Part shown: in pieces, positions 11,851 to 23,397 of the stretch
Layout: every line of letters starts with the position of its first letter
Numbering within the stretch: the stretch's first letter is position 1
From: Brachypodium distachyon
Taxonomy: Eukaryota; Streptophyta; Magnoliopsida; Poales; Poaceae
Assembly: GCF_000005505.3 (NCBI RefSeq)
Contig: NC_016133.3
Location: 42,249,237-42,313,236 of the forward strand
Direction: 5' to 3'
Length of the DNA: 64,000 nt
Notes under the pieces: generated by a model
Told to the model about the DNA's origin: nothing
Databases searched by the model: none
What the model saw: only the letters and a program-made list of their open reading frames with translations
Program-made: the position numbers and the translations under genes

Positions 11851-11923
11851 TTCCGTCGCCGGGACTTGAACCCGGGTCTCTCGGGTGAGAGCCGAGTATC
11901 CTAACCACCTAGACTACGACGGA
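11851..11923 (-). tRNA. tRNA-Glu (anticodon CTC)
   Basis: A 73-nt cloverleaf on the minus strand. The acceptor stem TCCGTCG pairs with CGACGGA and A is the discriminator base. The anticodon stem CTCGG/CCGAG encloses the loop CTCTCAC with anticodon CTC, which reads GAG codons. The T arm carries the B box GGTTCAAGTCC and the D region the A box TAGTCTAGGTGG. There is no intron, and CCA is not encoded, as expected for a nuclear gene. A run of six T follows on the transcribed strand. Confidence 0.96.
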
Positions 11924-13002
11924 TTTTTGAGAGTGCAAGCCGAGAGAAGTTAGAACTAGGGAATATTTAGGTAGAGAATGCTCTAAAAACCCTCACCATT
12001 CAAGTTGAGAAAGGTTCGATTACAGAGAAAGAAACCTTAATGCATTTTTTTATGTGTGGAGAATATAAGGTTTTTTCGCTAGGTACTTAAGTTTCTTTTC
12101 CTTCGCGAAGACACGTACGTACGTTAGTGCATAAGTTGAACCATATATGACGTGGGTTACAGAAGGAAGATAGAGTTGACACTTCGCATGAACCAAAAGT
12201 GCTTGCAAGTTGCAACTCATCATCAATATATATATTCTATAGTACTGGAATAGTGCATACATATGTATGCACATTTGACATCTGCAAATAGATGCCACCG
12301 TTCCATGGTCTCATCATATCCCCAAGCGTAGTACTAATCTTGGACTCATCTGTTACTAGTAACTCCCGGCAACTTAAAACCATGGATATCTGCCTCGGTT
12401 TGGTACATTTATTTCAGTGTGGTATAGAAAGGAGAGATCGAGAGAGGACTCCAGTACTTCACCAGTTCACCATCGACCCCCAACTTTGATGTCAATACCA
12501 AGAGATCCCTCTAGTCTCGATATATACTCCTCGATCTTGTTCAGAACTTCGGTGTATGCATAGTGTAAATTGTTGGATAAAATCTGTTTCAGAATCGGAT
12601 CGATGACCGAAGAAATTCTCGATGCAATTGCCAATTATTCATCACAACACTTCCATGCACCACATTCCACATATAGTACATAATAAACATCTTTAATTTG
12701 ACAGTTTACACACAACAGAGGCAGGAGCTAGGAAGGATTACATATGAGTATATGATCAGATCAGTCAGATCTAGTCTTCCTGAGACCGAGACGACCTGCA
12801 CATCGGATCCATGCATGCATGGCTGCTGCTTATTCGCTAGCGCGTGCTGCTTGCGCTCTTATAGCACTCTAGAACACAGCACGGTGCCAGTGCCATGCAT
12901 GCTCTCACACACATATAGTACTACTATAGATAGATGTATATATATATCGATCTAGCTAGTATCCAGCATATAGATAGATAGCCAGATCGATGCTACATAC
13001 TA
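11924..13002. other. Spacer and 3' UTR of the AP2/ERF gene
   Basis: AT-rich sequence with many short purine/pyrimidine runs (GATA and TATA repeats near 12910-12990). No coding gene recognised. The right part is the likely 3' UTR of the minus-strand AP2/ERF gene ending at 13003. Confidence 0.5.
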
Positions 13003-13653
13003 CTACAACATCCATGGCTCGTCGTCGTCCACGAACACTTCCCCGATTTCCTCGACATTGTAGGAGTACACGATGTCATCATCCATGTCGAAGTAGCCGC
13101 CAACATCTGGAGGAGGAGCGGCGCCATAGTCCACGGCGTGCTCCGCCATGATCGGCGTCGGCGGTGGCGGCGGCGGCAGATAAGCCGCCGCCGGAGGAGC
13201 AGCTGCAGGAGCTGCTTCTTTTTTTACGGGAGCGGGAGGCGGCGGCGGGGTCTGATTCTTCGCAAAGACGAGGTTGTAGAGATCTACGGCGTGCTTCTCG
13301 GCGATGGCCTTGATGTTCTCGTTGGACAGGTTGCCGTGCTTCCCTGGCGGGACGTAAGGGAGCGGGGCGGCGGGGAAGTTGTAGACGCGCTGCGGCGGCA
13401 GCTGCTTCTCGTCGCCGTAGAAGCAGTAGAGCGTGGCGTCGTAGGCCAGGGCGGCCTGCTCCGGGTGCTGGAACGTGCCGATCCACAGCCTGTCGCGGGT
13501 GCGCGGCAGCCGGATCTCCGCGGCCCAGCGGCTCCACTGCCGCTGCCGCACGCCGCGGAGGCCCAGGTTCTTCCTAGGCGCCAGCGAGCTCGGCCCGCCC
13601 CCTCGGCGCCGCACAGTAGCTCTTCCGGCGGCCTGGCCCATCTTCGCATCCAT
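13003..13653 (-). CDS. AP2/ERF domain transcription factor, divergent
   Basis: A single-exon gene of 216 residues. Residues 1-30 are basic. The AP2/ERF DNA-binding domain covers about residues 31-95: [17 protein letters not shown], then [13 protein letters not shown] and [13 protein letters not shown]. The Trp and Arg positions that contact DNA are kept. Position 14 is Ala as in ERF types, while the [13 protein letters not shown] segment is more like DREB/RAP2.4 types, so subgroup is uncertain. The domain lacks the usual ARLNFP ending and reads VYNFP. The rest is low-complexity: a proline-rich stretch (about 135-175) and an acidic tail (DMDDD, VDDDEPW) that could be an activation region. Start: the first ATG of the frame. 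A weak TATA-like TTTAAAA lies at 13748-13754 on the minus strand. Confidence 0.9.
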   Translation of the reverse strand: MDAKMGQAAGRATVRRRGGGPSSLAPRKNLGLRGVRQRQWSRWAAEIRLPRTRDRLWIGTFQHPEQAALAYDATLYCFYGDEKQLPPQRVYNFPAAPLPYVPPGKHGNLSNENIKAIAEKHAVDLYNLVFAKNQTPPPPPAPVKKEAAPAAAPPAAAYLPPPPPPTPIMAEHAVDYGAAPPPDVGGYFDMDDDIVYSYNVEEIGEVFVDDDEPWML

Positions 13654-14960
13654 GTGAGCTGCAAAGAGGTTAAAAACTTCACAACCAAAGGAAATTAGGA
13701 AGATGTGTGTTGTGTTTGTGTGGGGAGGACAGTGGGATGGATGGGGGTTTTAAAGGGGGGAGAGGAGGAGACCGGTGGCGACGTGGCCGGCATGCAGAGT
13801 GCCCTGTGTGCATGCATACCATGGATCCACGTACGATCGGGCTCCGCGGCGCAGCAAGTTACTAGTACGAGGCACCACGGTTGACAGTACTAGTCCGATT
13901 CTGAAAAAGATTTTGTGCGTTAATTAATTAATTAAAGCCCTTCTGTAATCCTGATTAAATGAGTGCTACCACATTAATTGATATCTATCCAGGAAATGAT
14001 AAAGATGTTGCCCTTGAAATCTATCTAGGAAAATAAACATTTGTAGATGTTGCCCTTGATATCTATCTAGGAAAATAAATATTTGTAGATGTTGCCCTTG
14101 CCACACGCTGACATATGTACGAGTAATTAATAGGGTTAATCTCATGGAGTAAGACTTCTTCTCTCTTCCCCTAGCTATAGCAATTCTTTTTTCAAAATCA
14201 TATAATACCTAAGGTCGAATATCCTCTTATTTGACCTTTTTTTTGCCTCTTTGCGTGATGTACTTTCGACTCAACTTACTTTCTTGTTTTGTTAAGATGG
14301 TCTCCTTATTGTAATCTCTATAGATAGTACCATTAAAAGCGCCAGTAATGACGAATCTAAAAGATCTCGTTCATACCAATTAATATAAATCATATTTTTA
14401 TTACCCCCATTAAATGCCACAGGTATAACCAGCAATGATGACCAAATAAACGATGGAAATCCAATTAATTGCAACTTCTCTAGATCTCACCAAATAAACC
14501 AAGATTTCCGAATTCGTCGCAACATTTTCACAATTATTTTTCAACTAATGTGGAAATATTTTAACTCATTATGAAAATCTTCAATTAATTGCAAACAAAT
14601 CCCACTAATTTAAATTATACTATGATTTTTTGGACAATTTCTCTACACAACGTTGAAAGGGCATTTCTCCCTAAGTAGTTTTGGTGGTGAAGACAACATG
14701 TGTGGTTATTTTATCTTGTGCTAAGTATTTCAGGTTTTATAAAGAACTTGACACAAGATAAGTTGTGGACCCCTAGAAAGGAAAGAAGCGTAGCGATGTT
14801 TAGCGGTTTTTTCGGTTGATTTGAGTCGTAGGACATCCGTACTATTAAGAGGGGATCCACAAGGAAAGGTAATGGGTGAATCAATTTCACGTACACATGT
14901 ACACCATATTGCACCCACTAAAAAGCCTACCCAAAAAGATGTTTGTCGAAAACATGTTTC
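13654..14960. other. Promoter side of the AP2/ERF gene and AT-rich spacer
   Basis: The first ~250 bases hold the AP2/ERF promoter. Beyond that the DNA is AT-rich without a recognised gene. It contains the 42-bp tandem repeat at 14004-14101 (separate entry) and otherwise no clear structure. Confidence 0.45.
14004..14101. repeat. Tandem repeat, 42-bp unit, about 2.3 copies
   Basis: Copies start at 14004, 14046 and 14088 with the phrase GATGTTGCCCTTG. The first two units differ by two or three substitutions (AAATC/ATATC, AAACA/AAATA). It lies in noncoding AT-rich DNA. Confidence 0.9.
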
Positions 14961-14969
14961 AAGTTGTGT

Positions 14970-15901
14970 TCCAGGCTGTTTTGGATTCCAAGCGGCGGAA
15001 GTTCCGGGTGAACTTCCGTCCGAACCTCCAGGTGCTCTCTGTTAGTCCCGAAGGAATATGTGGAACTTCTGGCTGACCGGAAGTTCCGGCTATTTAGCGG
15101 AAGTTCCGGCCTGTCCCAGCGCAGTGCATAACGGCTCGATTTTTGGGATCCCATATAAGTACCCCTTCGTCCCCAACAAGCCAACTGATCGTTTCCACAG
15201 CCAAGAACACCCCAACACCATTCAAAAACACCTCAAGCTTAAATCTTCAAGATCTCCCTCCCTAACCACTCCCAACTCTTGATTCTTTGAGGACTGGAGG
15301 AGAAGATCTTGCCCTAGGGTTTCACCAAGTCAAAAAGTTGATTCCCCTTGTTTTCTTTGTGGATTTCATTTCTCTTGGGTTGTTGGGAATCCTAGACGGA
15401 AGCGATCACCTCGAGCTCTCCCTTGGTGTGAGGAGCTTGAGCCTTGGATTGGGAGCCTCCTATTGAATTGTGGAGTTTGCACCGGTCAAGTTTGTAAGGA
15501 TTCGGCGTTCGCCCTCAAGGAAGCCATTAGTGGAACTCACCTCACCTTTGTGGTGTTATGAGAGTTCATCCCACCTTTGTGGTGTGGTGAGTTGGAGAAT
15601 AGAGTGAGCCTTCGTGGCGTCTCTACCTTTGTGGTAGAGCACTCCTCCAAACGGAGACGTAGACCGATCCCAATAGGTGGAACTCCGGTGAAATCTTCGT
15701 CTCCACGTGTGGTATCATTTCCCCTTTACATTCTTGTTATATGTATTGTTGCTTCGGCTATTGCATTTCATTTTAGGGTTGCATTCACTTTAGAGAATTT
15801 AGATAACCCTAGGATTAAGTGTTTGTATTATTCAAGAATTGAAAAAGAAAAGATAAAATTTGTTAGTCTTCTATTCACCCCCCCCCCCCTCTAGTCGACC
15901 A
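14970..15901 (+). mobile_element. Solo LTR or LTR fragment of a Ty1-copia-like retrotransposon
   Basis: The sequence reads like a grass copia LTR in plus orientation. A repeated GGAAGTTCCGG region is followed by a TATA-like CCATATAAG at 15152-15160, a leader with AGGGTTTC and repeated ACCTTTGTGGTGT phrases, and the characteristic terminus TATTCACCCCCCCCCCCTCTAGTCGACCA. No primer-binding site or internal domain follows, so this is a solo LTR or an end fragment. The left boundary is approximate. The assignment rests on resemblance to LTR ends of SIRE/Maximus-type elements known in cereals and is not proven here. Confidence 0.55.
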
Positions 15902-18210
15902 TACCGATGTTTCAAACGTCACAAGGTGTCTCTTAGATATTTTTTCCCCGTTTTATTCACTAGAGTACGTATTATTCATCATGAAAAAGAAAAGGACGGC
16001 TTTAGCACTAGTATTTTCCATGAGTTCCTTTAATTTGAGACATTATTATCGCCTCTATCAATTTATCTAAATATACATGAGGCATATTTTACAGCCTTTA
16101 TGGTAAAGGCTGATTAGGCACATCGACATGTAGAGAGTATTTTCCGTGTTACGCTAACATTTGAGATATTCTCTAGGTTATTGCTATAAGGCAGGCTAAC
16201 TGGCACGCCAACATGCATCCAAGAAAGTGTGGGGCAGCGAGGTTCTGCACCATTTTGGTTATTTTTCCCGGCTTAAAGGATGATTTGAAATGTCGACATA
16301 TGGAGTATTTTTTGGGGTTCTGCTTACATGTGAGGTATTCTCTATGCTATCACCCTAAGGGCTGACTGGCGCGCCGATATGCATGTGGTTGCATGGCAAT
16401 TAGGCCCCACTGTCCTTTAGGGGTTTATTCCAGGTTGTTGTCATAAGGGTTGAAGACACAGCCACGACAAAAATGGTAGAGACATTGACCGTTCCAAAAA
16501 GGACGTCAGCAAAATTGACGGCACACGACTCCAGTATGCCTCGACGGATGACGAGATCTGATGGACCCTCTTCTGACGGATGGGGTCGGAGCGGGAAGGA
16601 CTCATTTCTCTGGAATTGTCTCTAACTCTACAAATCCATGTGGTAGACAAACATGATTTTTGAATCCGGAATTCAAATTCAACCAAATGAAATCCTACCA
16701 AAAATTAGATTTCATTTCATTTGGACCAAATGAAATGAAATGAGGGGTGCCAAACGGGCTGTTAGGGTTCATCTGCACTAGATTTCTTAGGAAAGTTTTC
16801 ATCCACTCCAACCTCTTGAAAAAAATTCCTACATTTTTCACTTACACAATCAAACATCACTTAAACCTTGCAGTACTCAAGATTACATGCTGCTTTGATT
16901 CTGCATTTTTTTTTCCTATTCTTAGATTTGAGAATCCTGTTTAATTAAGTCGGGCTGTCAGCAAAACGAAATTCAAAACAAGCCAACCAATTGAATATCA
17001 AACTACAAACTGTTTCAAACAAACATGAATGGAATATATATTTTTTACCAACCATACGAAACAAAGTGTAAGATGCAAACAAAAAGATAAATTCCACGCC
17101 AGCTGCTTTTTGCTCAAAAGCTTGATCAAAGTCTCCATCAAACATGAACCGATATGTGTATTCGTAAGCAACACTTTGTTAAATGCTGATCTAACGGTCA
17201 AGGTTAAATCTGTGAATACGTGGGCGTGTCCGGTCCGGGTAGCAGTAGGCAGAGGGAGAAGCAGGATACACACACCGCATTGCAGGGACAGGTATGCAAG
17301 AGAAGGGACTGACTGACTGACGCACGTTACATGTAACGGATGTGGAGCGTACGTGTGCGCGCGTGTCGCGGCGTTCCACCGCCGAGCGGCGGCACGTGCG
17401 CGTGGAATCTAGCGACCCCCGACGAGGAAGGATATACAGGTCGCTCCCCGTGCGCGTCAGATATCCGGGGAGGATATACAGATCGCGACCCCGACGAGCG
17501 GTGGTCGCTTGGCGCTTGTCCTAGCGGCGCGTAGGTCAAACGCTTCCTCTCTCACACTCTCACTCTTCAGTCTCCCTGCGTACGTAGTGCCGCCTCCGTA
17601 CGCGGCTAAGTACCCGACAAAGATGCGATTAGGAGCGTGCTAATAAAGTCAAGTTCCGGAATGCTCTCGGACGTACTGCATGAGTCACCCGTTACGCTAC
17701 GCATGCATTCTGTAAGAATTTTTCTACTACGCAAATGTGGTTTCTTTGTTTCCAGTAATCAAAAGGATTACCTGTTTGGTACGAGTATTTGTGTACGTTC
17801 AGCTTCTTGTGGTGCTGGCTATAATATAGTACTATCTCGTTCACCTTCGCGTGGTGCTGGCTACAGTATATTTCCACGTAACAGGCGAGAGCGATGAAGT
17901 GAACACTGCAAAGCGCATAAGCAAAACAACGACAGAACCGAACTGAGTCGTATTTGAAAGTTTTATTTTATGACCAAGATGAACGGATAATCTCAGACGT
18001 GCAGTTCACTCTTTACATTTCGTTATACCCGGCATAATCTCTTTCTGTCCGAGGTGACAGAAGGGTTGCACATAACTTGCAACAAATTTTGATGGACATG
18101 ATATCAACCGATTTGCAAAGCAAAACAGTACTTCCAGTTGCCTGTTACCGGAAAAGCCATAGTGAAATTGAACAAAAGAAATACACGATCTGAACAAAAT
18201 CTCTTGCATC
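15902..18210. other. Repeat-rich spacer without genes
   Basis: No coding gene recognised. Two diverged copies of a ~90-bp phrase lie at about 16120-16220 and 16300-16390 (shared features: GAGTATTTT...GTT.CGCT, ATTCTCTA.G.TAT, CTGGC.CGCC). A MITE-like copy follows at 16600-16765. The GC-rich stretch 17330-17520 holds a partial internal duplication of GGATATACAG. Short open frames show no domains. Confidence 0.45.
16600..16765. mobile_element. MITE-like repeat, copy 1 of a local family
   Basis: Shares the phrases GATTTTTGAAT..GGAATTC, ACCAAATGAAATGA and the end GCCAAACGGGCTGTTA with copies at 18211-18407 and 23398-23730. Superfamily is not determined: no clean target duplication could be read. 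Confidence 0.55.
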
Positions 18211-18407
18211 TCGTTTGGCTCACAGCATTTGAGTCTGGAATCCTACAATTCATTTTAGATCCCAAGAACTAATAACTTGTTTGGTTGGTACGGAATTGAA
18301 TACAAAAAGTGAGATTCCATGAAATTCAACCAAATGAAATTATTATATAAAAAGAATTGTCATTTCATTTCTACCAAATGAAATGAGGGCTACCAAACGG
18401 GCTGTTA
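18211..18407. mobile_element. MITE-like repeat, copy 2 of a local family
   Basis: Begins TCGTTTGGCTCACAG and ends ACCAAACGGGCTGTTA. The ends are roughly inverse (TCGTTTGG against CCAAACGG), and the body contains AACCAAATGAAAT and CTACCAAATGAAATGAGG. The copy is shorter than the other two, so internally deleted. Confidence 0.55.
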
Positions 18408-19986
18408 CATCATGGGGCTAACCATGAGATAATTGCTTTCGATCTCAAATCTCCCTCACTGAAATCACTGCGAGCAACACCACCTGTTGTCCGGTACTTT
18501 TCACCTTGTTTCAAGACAGTGATATGGTAGCGCATTAGGTCATTAAACCTTTCTGCAACTCATTGAGAGCTGCCATTCGCAGGGTATGCGAACTTGTTGG
18601 CAGCGGTGGTCCAGCAGCATGACCAGGAGGATCCATCTCGGTTACATCATTGTTGTCTTCAAAGTCATGTGAAAGTTGCATCTTTGACAAAAGCTTCCCA
18701 ATATTACATGACAAAAACTAATTTCAATGACACCCAGTCAGTCAAGCAGAAGTGATGGAACCAAGTATGCAAGGTGACGAGTCTACCATCCCACAATGTG
18801 ATGATGATGATGATGATGCACGTCAGAATGGTCACGGATCTTCTCTTTGAACCCAACACGTCAGAATTGTCAAACTTGTAAACACTACGCACCAGAGAAC
18901 AACAGTAACATGCACATAACAGCATGCAGATGAGCTCTTGATGCAGGCAGGCAGGCAGGCAGGCAGTAATTGATGACATTTTATTTACTACCAACACATA
19001 CATACTGCGACAAACTATCAACATGACTGGAAATTTGACAACAGGGCAAATCAAGTTCCTAATTAAGAATAACGTTTCAACACAGAGCACTCTTTCATCA
19101 GAAAAATGAATATATTTATGGTGATGGAAATCAAGAAAAAGCTCAGCCTGTGGTCCCAACTAAATAGGAATAGGATTGTCTTCAAAATGTTTAGCTAGGT
19201 CTGCTTACCAAACTAACACAATTTTTCGACGGAACTTAAGGTTATAGAAAACGTAACATAAAAAGATCCTTATTTATGTTCCGGAAACCCAACAAAAAAA
19301 CACTGATGGATGTCTTATAAACAAGTGTCACTCTGATGATCCTTGGCTACCACCATTATTTAGTAGTTTCGTGGAGGTAGCTGTTGGTACAAGCAAAAGT
19401 GCCAGAGGGAACGTTTCCTAAGATTTCTAAACACTTCGGTATGTCACGGAGGGAGTGTGTGGACAAACTGCAAAGGGAAGATTTCCACATTGAGAGAATC
19501 TACCAGACAAACATCTCTTAAACTTTCTTTTAATGTAGCAGGACCAATTATGCAGCCATTCAAACACGAACAGCAAATAGAAGACCACAGACAAAACTCA
19601 CTAATCAATATCAAATCATGGACATTGTAGTAATACTTCATTGGAGATGAAAGGCACCTAAGACACAAAAGTAGCTAGAATCCATAATCAGAAATAGCAA
19701 TTTCCCCTGAGATAACAGTATCCAGGACAACTAACAAAGCTTCGGTAGGATATTAACAAATGGATGTTCTTGATCAATATCTGTAGTGATAGGCTGATAG
19801 CAAAAGCCAAGACTCCAGTTGCCAACTTCAAAACGTTTACCATTAGGGCGGTGACTCAACTATGTCCCAAGGGGAAGAAACTTGAAACGACAGCAGCAAC
19901 TACTGACACAGATTGACCCCAGACATTGAGACTGAAACTTGGACGACCATGCTGAACCTTCTTGACCCTCATAACTGTTCTACGAC
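18408..19986 (-). other. Probable 3' untranslated and downstream region of the RanBP2 zinc-finger gene
   Basis: AT-rich sequence downstream (minus strand) of the stop codon at 19987-19989. It contains simple repeats (GATGAT near 18797-18816, and CAGG/GCAG at 18943-18966). No other gene recognised. Some of it may be 3' UTR, but no polyadenylation site can be placed with confidence. Confidence 0.4.
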
Positions 19987-22524
19987 TCACTGTAATAGTA
20001 AGGACATGATATATAAGCCATGCACAAGAGAACATGGATACAAGCAAATATTAAAAGAAACTATTGCATAGAAAACTTAAGGCACACAACTAATAGTTTT
20101 CTAAGAAAAAAGGCACAGCAAGTATGAAGGACCATACAAGAGGTTCTGAATTCTAAATCGCATACCTGATTGTCCTGATCTGTAACCAAATCATCAGGAT
20201 TATCTATCTGTGGCGGCTTTTCTTCGCCACAACTGGGGCGGTTGCATTTTGTCCGGAAAGGATAGTTTATGTTATTGCACTTCTCACACTTCCAACTACC
20301 CTCTGGTGTCTTTGGTTCTGTCATGTGAAAAGTTGGTAAGACTGAATAGAGTTTAATAAATGTATATGTGAAGATATTGCGTGGCTTGTACATAATGTTA
20401 CAAATCGAAAACTTACTTGGACCTCTTGAGCTGTCAGGATTGGATCCCTGTAGAAAGAGTTAATATGCAAATTATCAGTACAGGAGCCAAAGCATGAGAA
20501 ATAAAGATCCAGTGTAAAGTAACTCAATGAGGGCAATAAAATAAGGAAAAACTGATATATTAAAAGTTTCCCCACAAAAAGTTTGAAAACAACTATCGCG
20601 TCCCACAAGTAGTAATGTGCATATCTAACAGCAGCAACTGCATAAAATTCAGTTGACACCTAAGGCCTAACAGTCAAGAAGAGCAACTGTTGTTAGTTTG
20701 GTTCATGGCTGGCAGCAGGTAAGTTGCAATGCAGTGCATAGATTATTCAAATTGGCTGAACAGACAAACTTATACTTCCTCAGTTCCATAATTCTTGTCT
20801 CAAATTTGATCAAAATTGGATGTATCTATTCCTAAAATGCATCTAGATACATGTAATATTTCGACAAGAATTATGAAACGGACGAATATAGTTTTAGTAA
20901 ATCCCTTTAGCAGAAAGAATGATGACTCCCAGAAAGATGGTTATCATCACCAGTACTCAAGTCCTAATACAAATAAATAAACCATACATTGATTAACAGA
21001 TACATAGCACATCGTTTCAATGTAAATTTTAGAACAGCTAAAGACATCAGATATACTGATATATATCCAAGCAGATGCCTAATCTTGTGCAGAAATGTCA
21101 ACTTCCCAGCAAAATTATTAAGTCATATTACAATACAAAAAGTCCTCATGTAAGAATCTACTAAAGTATAGATTATCGATATTTGCAAATAGAGGAGACT
21201 TATTTAAAAAAGATATAAACAGATATACTCCTGGCCTGAGTAGTGATAAAGCATATAAACTAAAGCTATAGAAAGAGACATCATGAACCTGGTTATCAGG
21301 TCTTGGTGTGTTGCATTTTCTCATGTTACAGACTGTACGGAAGGAAAAGTTCATGTTATTGCAATTAGGGCACTCCCAATCTTTATCACGCCTAGCTCCT
21401 GCAAAGAAAGGTTGAAGAGAAGAGGTGGAGATTAACCAGGTGCTTAAAAATCTGGTACGACAGGCATTACAATATTATACCTGTGGATTTATTCTGCAAA
21501 CCTTCATCAGAATAGGAACCAGCCCTTGTACCCTTCATGAAATAAAATAAACCATCAGAATCAAATAAAGCCTCCCCTAGAACCCAACGAAAATAAAAAC
21601 TCCGTATAACAAAACAGCAACACACAAGTGCCATATGAGGCAACAACAATTAAACAGGAGGAAATTAATCCCATATAGCTTACCATTGCACCAGGACCAG
21701 CAGGTAAGCCCAAACCATATCTGTCCATGGGCATGCTGATGCTGTAGATGCCACCTGTAGGGGACATGAACGATATATCAGGTTCTGCTTATTACATTTG
21801 ATAAATTTGATATAAACATACTTAACATAGTATAGTAGCAACACAGAAAGGAGAAATATAACAGACATATCGTAGCCATCATACCTGAACCAATCATAGA
21901 TCCACCAGAATACGGAGGTGGCCCAGTCATATGCATCGGCGGCCCATAGGGGCTCCCCATGGGTACACGACCGCCATAGCCATATGGGTATCCAGAACCC
22001 GCTGGGAAAGGGGGCATACCATAACGTGGCATGGCATGCCCATTATAGGGGGAGGAGGCATACTGGGGAGGAGCCCCAGTGAGGTACATGGACGGAGGCG
22101 TCCCAGGGCCCATAAATCGCCCTTGCACCGAGTAGTGGGGCGGAGTCTGCATAGCATTCTGGAAAGCAAGGCAAACAGCATCACTAGGTAAATGCAAGCA
22201 TCCACCAAGGGGAGCTAATAGCACAAGCAAGCCAGCAATCAGTGGCAACAACAGTAAGCAGTCAGGTGGTATACCGTGTGATCCGCGGGCCTGGACTGGT
22301 CGCAATTGCGCATGTTGCAGGTGGTGCGGAAGGCGAAGTTGACGTTCTTGCAGCTGGGGCAAACCCAGTCGTCGTCGCGGCGGCTACCTGAGCGGCGAAA
22401 CAAGCAAACCCTCTCAGACGCGGCTTATGAAGATGGGGGTTTCTAGAAACGGATGAACGGAGCAGCGAAGCAACCTACCGTCCGTGCGCGCGCGCTTCCC
22501 AGCAGACTGGCTGCGGCTGTCCAT
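19987..22524 (-). CDS. RanBP2-type zinc-finger protein with three zinc fingers (At1g67325-like)
   Basis: Nine coding exons on the minus strand: 22479-22524, 22275-22387, 21885-22158, 21684-21754, 21481-21532, 21289-21398, 20417-20447, 20166-20317 and 19987-19989. All joins are GT-AG and in frame, giving 283 residues. Three RanBP2-type fingers of the form W-x-C-x2-C-x10-C-x4-C: residues 23-44 (W23, C25, C28, C39, C44), 193-214 and 241-262, each with the N-x-F/Y-x-F-R-T core. The fingers flank a Gly/Pro/Met/Tyr-rich middle (about 54-180). The architecture and the final DNQ match the plant 'RanBP2-type zinc finger protein At1g67325' family, about 288 residues. Fingers of this type bind single-stranded RNA, so a nuclear RNA-binding role is likely. 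The last exon is only the TGA stop. A 5' UTR intron ends immediately before the ATG. A Stowaway MITE lies in intron 6. Confidence 0.92.
20775..20887. mobile_element. Diverged Stowaway-type MITE in an intron of the zinc-finger gene
   Basis: Begins CTTCCTCAGTTCCATAATTC and ends in the inverse GAATTATGAAACGGACGAA, with TA before it (20773-20774) and after it (20888-20889). It lies inside the intron 20448-21288. The terminal bases are more worn than in the copies at 8349 and 36873. Confidence 0.75.
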
Positions 22525-22661
22525 CTACAAGACGCACGGAAGGGAGACATGAACTCAGCGAACAGTGGAACCGCGTCAAGGTCTTCCCCCGTGACGGGTG
22601 GACCTCGGAAGCAATCCGAGCACCAAATTCGATCAGTGGTGACAGGATGAGGAGGCCGTAC
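22525..22661 (-). other. 5' UTR intron of the zinc-finger gene
   Basis: On the minus strand a donor TCAG|GTACGG falls at 22662/22661 and an acceptor CTTGTAG|ATGG at 22525/22524, so the 137-bp intron ends exactly at the start codon. The upstream noncoding exon covers at least about 22662-22780. Inferred from splice signals, not from transcripts. Confidence 0.6.
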
Positions 22662-23397
22662 CTGAGAACACAAGGTTGGTGTTGAACCGGCGGCGGAATC
22701 GGAGGGGGGACGGGCGGGCGGACGAGGCCGGGAAGGAGGGGAATCCGGCGGCGAGAGAGGTGAGCGCCGGTCTAGGGTTTTGTGGTTGGTCCCTTTGGCC
22801 CTTTTGTTCTCGTCGATATTGGTCTGGCCCTGGTCTCCGCGTCGGCCGGTGTATATCACGGAGTAGGCCTACGACTCCGAGGTCGCTGGCCAGTGGCCAC
22901 CTCCGCTATTGGGCCTTTCTACTTTACGTGGCAGATTTCTTTGGTAATCCGGCCCATCAGTAGTTTACAATAACAATATACCTTACGGAGTACTTTTTTT
23001 CGCGAGAAACTGAAACTGGACCTACAACTTTGCAGTCACTCTATCTCGTTGAAATTCGAGGGCATCTTCGACGGATTCGTATTCTCTGATAGTGCTCTGT
23101 AATGTCACTGTCTAACATTGCTCAATTCAAAATATTTATTTCAAAATCAATCGTATACTAGTTGTAAGATTCACCAATGAAAGTATAGAGACTAATAACC
23201 ATTGAAGCATATAAATGTGTGGTTTGTAACTTAGTGCCGTTGATTTTGAAATAAATGATTTATATCAAGCAATGTTAGGCCATGACTTTGCATAGCAATG
23301 TTAGAGGACACGAGTTAGAAAGTAGGAGTAGATTAAGAAAACGCATGAATATAAAAAGAGTAAATCAGTATTGGATGTTTTGGAATGTTAAAATTTG
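22662..23397. other. Promoter region of the zinc-finger gene and spacer
   Basis: GC-rich leader to about 22800 (minus-strand gene), then AT-rich spacer. An imperfect inverted pair, AATATTTATTTCAAAATCAA (from 23131) against TTGATTTTGAAATAAATGAT (from 23243), suggests a small foldback sequence at about 23100-23290. No gene. Confidence 0.45.

Noticed and set aside
17330..17540. GC-rich island with overlapping frames on both strands
   Set aside because: Symmetrical open frames on both strands come from base composition and partial internal duplication. Nothing resembles a known protein.
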